A stretch of 54,933 nucleotides of DNA from Flavobacteriales bacterium (GTDB taxonomy: Bacteria; Bacteroidota; Bacteroidia; Flavobacteriales_D; Parvicellaceae), in NCBI GenBank assembly GCA_020631555.1, contig JAHDGY010000008.1:1-54933 (forward strand). Direction: 5' to 3'. Under the pieces are notes generated by a model, which saw only the letters and a program-made list of their open reading frames with translations, did no database searches and was not told where the DNA came from. Below are positions 36,142-45,203 of this stretch, piece by piece. A program made the translations under genes and the position numbers. Position 1 is the stretch's first letter; each line of letters begins with the position of its first letter.

Positions 36142-36888
36142 CTAGCGTTTTTCCAGTAATTTCCATTTCCAAATACCGGTTCTGGACAAAAATGTTCTTA
36201 CCGAACAAGCTAATACTCCTAAACCATAGGTGATGCTCCTAGCTAGATTGATTGAAGAAGCTTCTTCAAAATATTTGGTAGGACACGTAATTTCGGCTAT
36301 TTCAAAATCGTTGTGTATAATTTGACAAAGCATTTGATTGTCAAAAACGAAATCATCGGAATTGTCGTTGAATTTTATTGCTTCCAAAACAGATCGTGAA
36401 AACGCCCGGTATCCTGTGTGGTACTCGCTCAACTTCTGACCAACTAATAGGTTTTGAATTAGCGTAAGAACGCGATTGAAAAAGTACTTGTAAATCGGCA
36501 TTCCGCCTTTTAATGCACCGTTTCCCAAAATCCGTGATCCGAGTACTACCGAATAAACCTCATTAGCAATTAAGTACGCAATCGAGTGAATTAATTTCGG
36601 CGAATACTGATAGTCAGGATGTACCATTATCACAATATCCGCATCAATCGAAAGAGCTTTGTTATAGCAACTTTTCTGATTTCCTCCGTAACCGAGGTTT
36701 TTCTCATGTCGAATTACATGATTTACACCAATGGATTTTGCCAATTCAGAAGTATTATCGGAGCCATGATCATCCACTAACACTACCTCGTCCACAATGT
36801 CCATTGGAATTTCGCTGTACGTTTGTTTGAGCGTTTGAGCGGCATTGTAGGCTGGCATCACCACAACTATTTTTTTGCCGTTAATCAT
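36142..36888 (-). CDS. Family 2 glycosyltransferase, polyprenyl-phosphate sugar synthase-like
   Basis: 248 residues from the ATG at 36888; an upstream TTG at 36915 would add nine residues and lies at a possible promoter box (TATTTTTG, 36920-36913). A GT-A fold is clear: VVVMPAYNAAQTL at the start, EVVLVDDHGSDNTSELA, VIRHEKNLGYGGNQKSCYNKAL and the DxD-like MVHPDYQYSP. It resembles dolichyl/undecaprenyl-phosphate mannose synthases but lacks an obvious C-terminal membrane domain. It probably makes the lipid-linked sugar used by the GT39 protein two genes downstream. Confidence 0.88.
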   Translation of the reverse strand: MINGKKIVVVMPAYNAAQTLKQTYSEIPMDIVDEVVLVDDHGSDNTSELAKSIGVNHVIRHEKNLGYGGNQKSCYNKALSIDADIVIMVHPDYQYSPKLIHSIAYLIANEVYSVVLGSRILGNGALKGGMPIYKYFFNRVLTLIQNLLVGQKLSEYHTGYRAFSRSVLEAIKFNDNSDDFVFDNQMLCQIIHNDFEIAEITCPTKYFEEASSINLARSITYGLGVLACSVRTFLSRTGIWKWKLLEKR

Positions 36889-37105
36889 CCAATGTTTGGT
36901 AAAAAATTTCGACAAAAATATAGAAATTGACGTGACTAGCAGAGTCCATCGATAATTACTCGGATGTGTTGAACAATCTGACGAAAATATGTTGACTTGG
37001 CTGGTTTGAAATTTGATGAGATTAATGTCTCAGAATAAAGAATTATTCGTAATTACCCTATAAAATTGGGAAGGCTTTAACATTGTTTTAATTTTAGGTG
37101 GAATA

Positions 37106-37678
37106 ATGTTGATAAGGAAAATTAAACAGGAAATTCTATTTCTTGGTTTGGCTGTGGGAGTTTTTGCGGTGCTGCAATATACTCCTCCTGGGCAGTCGTT
37201 AATTGCAGAAGTGCGTGGTTGGTTTTTGTCTATTCCAAATTTTGAGGATTTGGAAGAAGAATTTGTGTCTGCCAATGATTTAAATTGGGGTTTGGAATCG
37301 GTATTTACTGGTGAACGAAAAACTATTCAAGATTTTCTTGACAAGCCTCTAATATTACATTTCTGGGCAACTTGGTGCGGTGCATGTATCGCAGAAATGC
37401 CAAGTCTTGTGCAACTGAGCCAAAAACTTGGTCATAGGGTCAACGTAGCGATGGTTTCGTTCGAAGAATTGCCTCGGTTGAAAGAAAATTCACATTGTTT
37501 TTCCAACAAAACGCATCATTTTGTGGCAAATTCACGTATCCCTGAAGCATTTAAAGTGAGCGCGTATCCTACGACATATATTATGGATAGACATGGATTT
37601 ATCAGAAGCACCATCGAAGGGCCCCGTAATTGGAATTCACCAGAAGTAGAAAACTTTATTTTAGGTCTAGAAGATTAG
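37106..37678 (+). CDS. TlpA-like thioredoxin-fold disulfide reductase
   Basis: 190 residues. The N-terminal hydrophobic helix (ILFLGLAVGVFAVLQYT, about 10-26) acts as an uncleaved anchor or signal, placing the domain in the periplasm. The thioredoxin-like domain (about 60-188) contains the redox motif FWATWCGAC (Cys91, Cys94), the EMPSLVQL helix and the cis-Pro loop VSAYPTTYIMDRHG. It would reduce disulfides in exported proteins or cytochromes. Its stop overlaps the start of the exonuclease gene (TAGTG), a translational coupling with no obvious functional reason. Confidence 0.88.
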   Translation: MLIRKIKQEILFLGLAVGVFAVLQYTPPGQSLIAEVRGWFLSIPNFEDLEEEFVSANDLNWGLESVFTGERKTIQDFLDKPLILHFWATWCGACIAEMPSLVQLSQKLGHRVNVAMVSFEELPRLKENSHCFSNKTHHFVANSRIPEAFKVSAYPTTYIMDRHGFIRSTIEGPRNWNSPEVENFILGLED

Positions 37679-38751
37679 TGTTTGCAATTGTTGATATAGA
37701 AGCTACCGGAGGGGCAGATAATGGACGGATTACGGAAATTGCCATCTTTATTTCTGATGGAACCCAGATTCTTGAAGAGTTCACAACTTTATTGAATCCA
37801 CAAGTTAAAATTCCCAAGTACGTTCAGAAGTTGACAGGGATAACTTCCAAAAAAGTGAAAGATGCTTCATTGTTTGCTGATGTGGCTCAGGAACTTTTGG
37901 AACTTATTGAAGGTAAATATTTGGTAGCGCACAATGCGCTTTTCGACTACCATATTCTAAAATCAGAGTTTAACAGGGCCGGACTGCTGTATGAAGAGCT
38001 GCGCATCTGCACGGTGGATATGAGTAAATTAATATTACCTGACGAAGAATCGTATAGTCTGGGTAAATTGTGTGATAGTCTTGGTATTGAGGTTGATGAT
38101 AGACATCGAGCTACGGGAGATGCTCGGGCCACAGTAGAATTATTTCATTTACTCTACAAAACAAACGAACAACTCCTTTTATCAGAAGGTCCTGAAAGTG
38201 AGTTTAAGCTTGCCGATCTTTCCATGAATATTGAGGTTGAGGTGATTGAATCTGTTCCGCAAAAGCCTGGAATTTTCAAGATTTTTGATCAAAACAATAA
38301 AGTGGTTTATTGCGGAAAGGGAAAAAATATGCGCCGCTCTCTAATAAAATTGCTAAAGCGAAATGATGGTAAAAACCGTATTACGGCCAATTGTTATGCG
38401 GTTTCACATGCAGAAACTGGTAATTTTTTGATAGCTCATATTCAGCAGATTGAGTTACTGTTGAGTAAGAATAGACCACCAATGAATCGAAAGCCAAATG
38501 TTGATAACACGCTTTATGCAGGTAAAGGAGACTTCATTGTAATTGATACGGGCAGGGGAGTGGATGAGCGAAGTATCATTCGATTTCGTAATGGGAAACT
38601 TGATGGTTATTCGTTAATCGAGTGGCATCAAGAACTTAGTGCAGAGGAAATAAACGATTTAGTGCCTTCCTATCAGGCAATTGGTTCTTATGCTAATTTA
38701 GTCAGAAAGTACATTGATAAATCGAAAGTTGAAAAGGTGCTCTATCTGTAG
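37678..38751 (+). CDS. DnaQ-type exonuclease fused to a GIY-YIG-like domain
   Basis: 357 residues from a GTG at 37678 that overlaps the TlpA stop; a longer start inside tlpA is less likely since VFAIVDIEATGG is the natural N-terminus. The N-terminal 165 residues form a DEDDh 3'-5' exonuclease (DIEATGG, YLVAHNALFDYHIL, HRATGDARAT). After a linker, about residues 200-290 (PGIFKIFDQNNKVVYCGKG, KNMRRSLIKLLKR, IELLLSKNRPPMNRKPN) resemble the GIY-YIG nuclease domain of UvrC/Cho, with degenerate first residues. The C-terminal 70 residues are unassigned. A DNA-repair role like that of other exonuclease-Cho fusions is inferred. Confidence 0.85.
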   Translation: MFAIVDIEATGGADNGRITEIAIFISDGTQILEEFTTLLNPQVKIPKYVQKLTGITSKKVKDASLFADVAQELLELIEGKYLVAHNALFDYHILKSEFNRAGLLYEELRICTVDMSKLILPDEESYSLGKLCDSLGIEVDDRHRATGDARATVELFHLLYKTNEQLLLSEGPESEFKLADLSMNIEVEVIESVPQKPGIFKIFDQNNKVVYCGKGKNMRRSLIKLLKRNDGKNRITANCYAVSHAETGNFLIAHIQQIELLLSKNRPPMNRKPNVDNTLYAGKGDFIVIDTGRGVDERSIIRFRNGKLDGYSLIEWHQELSAEEINDLVPSYQAIGSYANLVRKYIDKSKVEKVLYL

Positions 38752-38758
38752 TCAATTT

Positions 38759-41122
38759 CTACAAAATATTCCCAATCCTAATTCCGAAGAAAACAGTTCG
38801 AGGAAGTCTTGGACCATAAACATAAGTTGGGTCTCGCTTCGCTCCAATCTCAAAATCCCGCTGAAACGAGTTGAGTATATTTTGAATTCCAGCGGACAAC
38901 TCTAAGGTAGCCCCTGCCGGGATGTCGAACTTATAGCTGAGTTTGGTATTAAGCTCGAAAAAATGCTTCGTTCTAATTACCTGCTTTCTGGATAAGGAAG
39001 GTACTGACATTTTTCCAGTATAGACGGCTGTAATGTTGCATTGAAAGCGTTTGATTGGTGACCAAGTTGCGGCTCCGTATCCATAAATTGATGGAGTTCG
39101 CATAAACACCTTCGAGTAAATTGCATCATCCTTGGCAATATCAATCAATTTTTGTTCGGAATTGTAAAGCGATTTTTGAATCGTGCCACCTAATTCAAAA
39201 TTCAAGTTTTTGCTTGGTGCCATTTTAAATTCGACATTGGCTCCGAATACTTTTGCGCCACTGCCGTTTCGCTTTTCGCTGAGGGTTTGCGATTTGCCAT
39301 TGATCGAATCTTCTGTAGTCACACCTACGAAAACATTGTTCAATTCGGTGTAAAACCCTTCTATTAAAGTGTAAACTTCAGTGTTGCCAATTTTGGAATT
39401 CCAGTCGATTGATGCGCTTATCGATTGTGATTTTTCAGGTTTCAACCCTTGCTGCAATCTTGGTAGAATGATTGCTCCGCCAATGATCTCCAAGTGCATG
39501 TCTTCACTGAAAGATTGTGGTCCACGAAATCCAGATGCATAATTGAGTCTGATTTGCGAGTTGTTGGATAATTTGAACAAGGCACTAGCTCTTGGATTAA
39601 TTGCGTTTACTGTGATATTTTGATTTTGACGTATCGTTTCGTACAAATATTCGGCGTCGATTACTACTTGGTCAAATCGGACGCCCGCCAAAAGTTTGAC
39701 TTTCTTCAATGGGTTAAATTCAAACTGCGCATAAGTTCCATTGATCAGAACGTTTTGTTTAACCCGATAATTGTAACCGGTAAAGTCGTCGTTTACATTG
39801 TTGTAATTGGTTTCGTTGCCAAATGTTAATGATGCTGGACGACCCAATAAAGAGTCAATTGACCTGGAATATTGAACGCCAAAAACATTGGTCAAATCAC
39901 AGGTTTTACCGTAGAATTTACTAGCCTCATTATCTGGGTCATTGCCATTTCCGATTCCACCGTAGTAACTATCTCTATTCGTTCCCTGAATTGCATTGTA
40001 AACCGATACTCTATTCTTTAGGTTATCAGAGTACCAATCGAACGCTAAATTTCCAGCTCCGATTTGATGATCAAGTTGTTCAGTTATGTTTGCTTGGTGC
40101 GCGGGTTTATCGAAAGCATTTCCTCCTCTTCTGAATTCATCAATGTAGTGCGCATCAATTCCCAAGCGGCTGTTATCAGAAATTTTCAGAAAACCTTTTA
40201 CACCAACTGTGCTTAGTCTTGTTTTGGTTAGTTCACTAAATCCGTCATCATTGGCGTCGTATGGGCTTCTTGTTCTGTTCGAACCAAATACTGTAAGACC
40301 ATTGGCTAAGTTGTCCGATACAGCAGTCCCGGAAATGTTTACTGTGTTATCCCAGGTTTGATTATCGATATACATTGAGTTAGTTCCAATTTGCCAACCA
40401 TTTTGACTGGGGTCTTTAGTTATTACATTGATAGTACCTGCTATTGCGTTTGCTCCGTACAGTGCGCTGCCTCCTCCGCGAATAATTTCCACTCGTTCAA
40501 TCATATTGGTAGGGATTTGCTCAATTCCATAAACACCGTTAAGTGCTCCAAAAATTGGTCGGCCGTTAATCAATATTTGGGAGTAATTTCCTTCCAAACC
40601 ATTCATTCTAACTTGGGTGAATCCGCAGTTTTGACAGTTGTTCTCCATCCGCAAACCGGGCTGGTAATTAAGTACATCCGCCAAAGAATTAGATTGGGTT
40701 GATTGAATCAATTTGGGCCCGATTACGTTGACTACTACGGGAGCATCTTTTCGACTTACCTCGTTTCTGGTTGCGGTTACTACGTGTTCTTCCAGTCCGA
40801 ATATATCAGCGTTTAAAGACAGCGATAAAGGGAAAGAGGTTTGTTGATTAACTTTTATTTGGACTGTTTTGAATCCAATTAAACTCAATTGAATGGTATA
40901 GTTACCGTGTGGTACATCGGTAAATTTGAATTTGCCATCAGAATTCGTTAGTGCAGATTTGTTTAATTCCAGTACCGAAACCTTAACAAATTCAATAGGA
41001 TTGGCACCTTCTTTAACAACACCACTGATGAAATAGGTGTTTCCAAATAGCGTACTTGAGTATAGGAATAAAAGTAATGGGGTGAAAAAGTATGCGATAG
41101 ATTGCTTTGTGTTTTTTACCAT
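38759..41122 (-). CDS. TonB-dependent outer-membrane receptor, probably for metal
   Basis: 787 residues. A signal peptide is followed by a carboxypeptidase-regulatory-like domain (about 30-110; ISGVVKEGANPIEFVKVSV), a plug domain (about 120-225; LADVLNYQPGLRMENN, VRMNGLEGNYSQILINGRPIFG, IERVEIIRGGGSALYGANAIAG) and a 22-strand barrel ending FGIRIGNIL. The Cys pair in NCQNCGFTQV at the plug is a feature seen in receptors near DtxR-type regulators. It is divergent from the regulator and ZIP genes across a 70-nt shared promoter region, so import of iron, manganese or zinc (free or chelated) is the likely function. The metal cannot be decided from sequence. Confidence 0.9.
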   Translation of the reverse strand: MVKNTKQSIAYFFTPLLLFLYSSTLFGNTYFISGVVKEGANPIEFVKVSVLELNKSALTNSDGKFKFTDVPHGNYTIQLSLIGFKTVQIKVNQQTSFPLSLSLNADIFGLEEHVVTATRNEVSRKDAPVVVNVIGPKLIQSTQSNSLADVLNYQPGLRMENNCQNCGFTQVRMNGLEGNYSQILINGRPIFGALNGVYGIEQIPTNMIERVEIIRGGGSALYGANAIAGTINVITKDPSQNGWQIGTNSMYIDNQTWDNTVNISGTAVSDNLANGLTVFGSNRTRSPYDANDDGFSELTKTRLSTVGVKGFLKISDNSRLGIDAHYIDEFRRGGNAFDKPAHQANITEQLDHQIGAGNLAFDWYSDNLKNRVSVYNAIQGTNRDSYYGGIGNGNDPDNEASKFYGKTCDLTNVFGVQYSRSIDSLLGRPASLTFGNETNYNNVNDDFTGYNYRVKQNVLINGTYAQFEFNPLKKVKLLAGVRFDQVVIDAEYLYETIRQNQNITVNAINPRASALFKLSNNSQIRLNYASGFRGPQSFSEDMHLEIIGGAIILPRLQQGLKPEKSQSISASIDWNSKIGNTEVYTLIEGFYTELNNVFVGVTTEDSINGKSQTLSEKRNGSGAKVFGANVEFKMAPSKNLNFELGGTIQKSLYNSEQKLIDIAKDDAIYSKVFMRTPSIYGYGAATWSPIKRFQCNITAVYTGKMSVPSLSRKQVIRTKHFFELNTKLSYKFDIPAGATLELSAGIQNILNSFQRDFEIGAKRDPTYVYGPRLPRTVFFGIRIGNIL

Positions 41123-41156
41123 CTCAAAAATTAAATTTGATGCAAGTTTAAAAAAA

Positions 41157-41174
41157 AATTAGTCTCGTCTAAAA
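41157..41174. promoter_or_regulatory. Candidate DtxR/MntR-type operator
   Basis: TTAG (41159-41162), a 6-nt spacer TCTCGT, and CTAA (41169-41172) form an interrupted palindrome flanked by A-rich DNA. The TTAG...CTAA arms match the outer parts of DtxR/IdeR-family operators. It lies 21 nt upstream of the regulator ATG and about 35 nt upstream of the divergent receptor ATG, so one bound repressor could control both. Confidence 0.45.
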
Positions 41175-41192
41175 AAAGTCTATTTTTATAGC

Positions 41193-41858
41193 ATGAAGTC
41201 ATATTCTTTTGCGGAAGAGAACTATTTAAAATCAATTCACTCTCTGTCTTTTGGACAGCCAGAAGGCGTGTCTACAAATTCTATAGCACGTTTGTTAAAC
41301 ACTAAAGCTTCTTCGGTTACGGCAATGATTGGGAAGCTGCATACCAAGGAACTGGTAAGCTATGAAAAATACAAAGGGGTAACACTAACTCCAGAAGGTG
41401 AGAAGATTGCAATTGGGGTGCTCCGAAAGCATCGCTTGTGGGAGGTGTTTTTGGTTGATAAGCTTGACTTTAAGTGGGATGAAGTACACGAGGTTGCAGA
41501 GCAACTAGAGCATATTCGGTCCGTACAATTGACAGATCGATTAGATAAGTTTTTAGGCGAGCCTAAATTTGATCCTCATGGTGATCCAATTCCTTCATCT
41601 GATGGAGTTTATAGAGAAAATCAACCAACCTGTCTTCTAAGTGATTTAAACGTCGGAGATCAGGGAGTTGTGGTAGGAGTTTTAGATTCTTCTAAAGAAT
41701 TTTTAAGATTCCTGTCGGATAAAGATTTACTCCTTGGTACCCAGTTTTCGGTTGTAAAGCTCTTTGAATATGATGAGTCTAGGGAGATTAAGTTTGACGA
41801 CCGAACAGAGTCGCTATCACAGAGAGTAAGCACCAACATCAAAATTAAACGACTTTAA
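41193..41858 (+). CDS. DtxR/MntR-family metal-dependent transcriptional regulator
   Basis: 221 residues in the DtxR layout: an N-terminal winged helix (about 5-65; SFAEENYLKSIHSL, SIARLLNTKASSVTAMIGKL), a metal-binding dimerisation domain (about 70-140; LRKHRLWEVFLVDKL and EVHEVAEQLEHI supply His and Glu ligands) and a C-terminal FeoA/SH3-like domain (about 150-220). It represses metal-uptake genes when loaded with Fe(II) or Mn(II). It is followed 2 nt later by the ZIP transporter gene and is divergent from the TonB receptor gene, so it most likely regulates both. Confidence 0.93.
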   Translation: MKSYSFAEENYLKSIHSLSFGQPEGVSTNSIARLLNTKASSVTAMIGKLHTKELVSYEKYKGVTLTPEGEKIAIGVLRKHRLWEVFLVDKLDFKWDEVHEVAEQLEHIRSVQLTDRLDKFLGEPKFDPHGDPIPSSDGVYRENQPTCLLSDLNVGDQGVVVGVLDSSKEFLRFLSDKDLLLGTQFSVVKLFEYDESREIKFDDRTESLSQRVSTNIKIKRL

Positions 41859-41860
41859 GT

Positions 41861-42682
41861 ATGGATTTTCTAATTGATTTGTTTTCAGATTTAGATCCAA
41901 TCTTGGCAGCTTTGTTAGCTACTACAGGTACTTGGCTATTGACTGCTTGTGGTGCAGCGCTGGTTTTTCTTTTTAAGTCAATGCGCCGTTGGTTGCTTGA
42001 TGGTATGCTGGGATTTACAGGTGGTGTAATGATCGCTGCAAGCTGTTTTGGATTGCTTATCCCTGCTATTGATATGACAGATGGGGAAGGTTTTGTAAAG
42101 GTTATTCCGGCTGCAGTTGGTTTCTTGTTGGGATCTGTATTTCTATATTTTTCTGATCGGCTGTTGCCGCATCTGCACATCAATTTTAAAGATGAAGAAA
42201 GTGAAGGTATTCGAACACAATGGCATCGGACTACGTTGTTGGTGTTAGCAATCACTTTGCATAATATTCCTGAAGGGCTTGCCGTCGGGATTTTATTCGG
42301 GGGCGCTGCAGCTGGAATTGACGGGGCTACAATTGGTGGAGCTTTGGCTCTTGCAATTGGCATTGGAATTCAAAATTTTCCAGAAGGTATTGCCGTAGCG
42401 ATGCCGTTAAGAAGACAAGGTGTCAGTCGTTTTAAAAGTTTTTGGTATGGCCAGCTCTCGGCGATCGTTGAGCCGGTAGCCGGTGTGCTTGGAGCTTGGG
42501 CAGTATTTGATTTTCAGCCGATTTTACCATATGCACTTTCTTTTGCGGCCGGAGCGATGATTTACGTCGTGGTTGAGGAGGTCATTCCGGAAACCCAAAG
42601 GGATAAATACACGGATATTGCAACCATGGGCTTCGTTTTTGGGTTTCTCATTATGATGATGCTGGATGTAGCTCTTGGATAA
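41861..42682 (+). CDS. ZIP-family metal transporter
   Basis: 273 residues with about eight membrane helices. The two signature segments are present: HNIPEG (134-139) in helix IV and QNFPEG (171-176) in helix V, which form the metal-binding centre, and the soluble His-containing loop is at about 100-123. It is similar in length and motif to ZupT/GufA-type transporters that move Zn, Fe or Mn into the cytoplasm. It is translated immediately after the DtxR-family regulator, and together with the receptor it makes a two-membrane uptake route. Confidence 0.92.
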   Translation: MDFLIDLFSDLDPILAALLATTGTWLLTACGAALVFLFKSMRRWLLDGMLGFTGGVMIAASCFGLLIPAIDMTDGEGFVKVIPAAVGFLLGSVFLYFSDRLLPHLHINFKDEESEGIRTQWHRTTLLVLAITLHNIPEGLAVGILFGGAAAGIDGATIGGALALAIGIGIQNFPEGIAVAMPLRRQGVSRFKSFWYGQLSAIVEPVAGVLGAWAVFDFQPILPYALSFAAGAMIYVVVEEVIPETQRDKYTDIATMGFVFGFLIMMMLDVALG

Positions 42683-42822
42683 CGAAAGTTGATTTTGACC
42701 GAAAACTAAAAAGTTTTGTTTCTATTTGGTCCAGTCTAAAACTAGTTTTTAAGGAGCGACTAATTAAGCATACTGCGCAAAAGTTGTCTTTTGAAATTGG
42801 AAGAACCTTGGTTGAGCAAATT

Positions 42823-43638
42823 CTAGAGCATTTCGTCCGGAATTAAAAGTTTCGGCGTCAGCGACTTAAAATCGTAGAGTTCAAAATCTAACATGTGTGA
42901 AGGGGATATGTTACGCATGGCTTTGAATATGCTCTCTGATCTACCAGGGTATTTCTCATCCCAAGTGCGCAGCATTTGTTTTACAACCTGTCTTTGTAAA
43001 TTAGGTTGACTTCCACAAAGATTACATGGAATTATCGGGTATTCTGTTAGTTCAGAAAATTCAGCAATATCTTTTTCTTTAATGTAGCACAACGGGCGAA
43101 TTACCACATGAGCATTGTCGTCCGTTCGGTATTTAGGGGGCATTGTCTCCATTTTGCCGGCAAAGAAAATATTCAGAAACATGGTTTCAATAATATCATC
43201 TCGATGGTGACCTAGTGCTACTTTATTGCAGTTTAGTTTTTTTGCGGTACCGTAAAGTGTTCCTCTTCGAAGTCGGGAACAAAGGCTACAGGTAGTTTTT
43301 CCTTCGGGCACTTTTTCTTTAACTATACTGTACGTATCACGTTCAACGATTCGATAATCTACACCTAGTGCGTCCAGATAGTTTGGTAAAACTTCTTCTG
43401 GAAAGCCAGGCTGTTTTTGATCAAGATTAACCGCAACGATCTCAAAATCGAAGTTTGCACTTTTCTGAAAGAATAGAAGTAGATCTAACATTGTGTAACT
43501 GTCCTTTCCGCCGGAAAGACAGACCATAATTTTGTCACCCGCTTCAATCATGTTAAAGTTATAGATGGCCTTAGTGACGTTCTGCCTTAGTTTTTTGCTG
43601 AGCCTTATTAGATCTCCTTTCTTCTGATCTTTTTCCAT
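42823..43638 (-). CDS. ttcA: TtcA-like tRNA 2-thiocytidine synthase (PP-loop ATPase)
   Basis: 271 residues from the ATG at 43638. The frame extends to an ATG at 43680, but a TATCTTTG box lies between the two, favouring the shorter form. The PP-loop [10 protein letters not shown] binds ATP. The CxxC pair in [12 protein letters not shown] and the [13 protein letters not shown] motif coordinate an iron-sulfur cluster. TtcA thiolates cytidine 32 of certain tRNAs. The [17 protein letters not shown] segment and the Arg-rich C-terminal region match the family. It is transcribed alone, divergent from the GlmU-like gene. Confidence 0.92.
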   Translation of the reverse strand: MEKDQKKGDLIRLSKKLRQNVTKAIYNFNMIEAGDKIMVCLSGGKDSYTMLDLLLFFQKSANFDFEIVAVNLDQKQPGFPEEVLPNYLDALGVDYRIVERDTYSIVKEKVPEGKTTCSLCSRLRRGTLYGTAKKLNCNKVALGHHRDDIIETMFLNIFFAGKMETMPPKYRTDDNAHVVIRPLCYIKEKDIAEFSELTEYPIIPCNLCGSQPNLQRQVVKQMLRTWDEKYPGRSESIFKAMRNISPSHMLDFELYDFKSLTPKLLIPDEML

Positions 43639-43647
43639 TTCGAGGCA

Positions 43648-43655
43648 CAAAGATA
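43648..43655 (-). promoter_or_regulatory. -7 promoter box for ttcA
   Basis: TATCTTTG on the minus strand matches TAnnTTTG and ends 9 nt before the ATG at 43638. This decides the start in favour of 43638, since the upstream ATG at 43680 would lie outside the transcript. Confidence 0.5.
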
Positions 43656-43811
43656 AAGCATTACGATCAATCCGCACCATTGTAGAAATTCACAATTGTT
43701 AGTTAGCATTCTTCTTTATGCTTTTTGACCGTGTGGAGCTCTGTTTTTTTATTTTCGAAGCTCAGGTAATTCCGGACGAACTATTCGTAGCAGAATTTAA
43801 TATTTGAAAGT

Positions 43812-44990
43812 ATGAAGTATACCTTATTTGACGGTGTTGGACACAAGTCTTTGTTGCCATTAACTTACACAAAACCGGTGGCAACGTTGCGTGTGGGATT
43901 TTTCTCCGTTGCGGAAAAATGGGAGCGAATGTTGAATGAAGGCACCAACATTCGGACGGCCGATTACTTAGGTGAAAAATTTGAAAATTATTCCGATGGT
44001 GATAGTATTGGGATTAGTGCGACGGTATTGCCGACTGAATCTTTGGTTGAAGAAATCCGGGATTTAAAATCAAATCAACTTTTGATTAGTGAGGGGCGTT
44101 TGATCGCAATTAATCCTTTACCAGAAAGTGGTGCAGACATGGATAAATTGCTCAAGGGATTTGATGTTTTATCCTCGGAAAGTGAATTTAAAGTTATTGA
44201 ACGTCCTTCGGACATTTTTCGATTTAACGGAGAGGAGTTGGAACGTGATTATCAATGGTTGTGCAAAGAGCGAAAGCAGGCAGAGCTTTCAGCGAGTAAT
44301 CAAGTTATCGGTTCAAACGTATTTGTTGAGGAAGGAGCAACTGTTGAGTGTGCAATATTAAATTCTTCAACCGGACCAATTTTTATTGCTAAGGGTGCAG
44401 AAGTAATGGAAGGAACAATTATTCGCGGAGGGTGTGCACTGCACGAAGGGGCTGTGTTGAAGCTTGGATCCAAGGTTTACGGTCCAACTACTTTAGGTCC
44501 ATATTGTAAAGTTGGTGGAGAAGTCAACAATGTTGTTTTTCAAGGTTATTCGAACAAGGGGCATGATGGATTTTTAGGCAATTCAGTAATTGGAGAATGG
44601 TGTAATCTAGGAGCGGATACTAACACTTCCAACTTGAAAAATAATTACGGAAACGTAAAAGTTTGGTCTTATCAAGAAGAGCAATTAACAGACTCAGGAC
44701 TTCAGTTTTGTGGTTTGGTGATGGGCGACCACGCAAAATGTGGAATTAATACAATGTTTAATACCGGTACGGTGGTCGGAGTTAATGCAAACGTATTCGG
44801 ATCAGGGTTTCCAGAAAAATTTATTCCGTCATATTTTTGGGGTGGTGCGGAAGGTGTACAAACCTATAATTTGGAAAAGTCCTTTGAGGTGGCGGAAAAG
44901 GTAATGGCCAGAAGGGGAGTGGAATTGGATGACTTGGACAAAGCGATTTTGCGACATGTTTTCAACGAATCTGACATATACAGAAAGTAG
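43812..44990 (+). CDS. GlmU-like sugar nucleotidyltransferase / hexapeptide-repeat protein
   Basis: 392 residues. The N-terminal 190 form an NTP_transf_4-type nucleotidyltransferase domain special to Bacteroidota (FDGVGHKSLLPLTYTKPVATLRVG, KWERML). The C-terminal half is a left-handed beta helix (GSNVFVEEGATVECAILN, GATIIRGG-like EGTIIRGGCALHEGAVL, GPTTLGPYCKVGGEVNNVVFQGYSNKGHDGFLGNSVIG) like that of GlmU and related transferases. It probably activates or acetylates an amino-sugar phosphate for cell-wall precursor synthesis. Its exact substrate is not determined, so no symbol is given. Confidence 0.85.
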   Translation: MKYTLFDGVGHKSLLPLTYTKPVATLRVGFFSVAEKWERMLNEGTNIRTADYLGEKFENYSDGDSIGISATVLPTESLVEEIRDLKSNQLLISEGRLIAINPLPESGADMDKLLKGFDVLSSESEFKVIERPSDIFRFNGEELERDYQWLCKERKQAELSASNQVIGSNVFVEEGATVECAILNSSTGPIFIAKGAEVMEGTIIRGGCALHEGAVLKLGSKVYGPTTLGPYCKVGGEVNNVVFQGYSNKGHDGFLGNSVIGEWCNLGADTNTSNLKNNYGNVKVWSYQEEQLTDSGLQFCGLVMGDHAKCGINTMFNTGTVVGVNANVFGSGFPEKFIPSYFWGGAEGVQTYNLEKSFEVAEKVMARRGVELDDLDKAILRHVFNESDIYRK

Positions 44991-45203
44991 TAACCTGTCT
45001 AATGGGCAGTGTAAGTAAGACAAAATTTCAACTTATTTAAGTTGGCACGTCCATTGCCTAAGCTAACTAAACGAAGCGAAACTATTGTTTATGGCGGTGT
45101 GTTTCGGTAACTAAACAGGCTTCATGTTAATTTGATCGAAATAGAAGCCCGCAAAGGGTTTTGTAAAACTGACAAATTGACTTGAACGTGGATATGTGAA
45201 TTT

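Noticed and set aside
41845-42363. Minus-strand reading frame of 172 codons opposite the ZIP gene
   Set aside because: It is Pro/Ala/Ser-rich low-complexity sequence antisense to conserved ZIP motifs.
44991-45203. Possible heat-shock operator or structured leader before lon
   Set aside because: Only a short imperfect palindrome (GTTTTGTAAAAC) was found; no CIRCE-like inverted repeat was seen.
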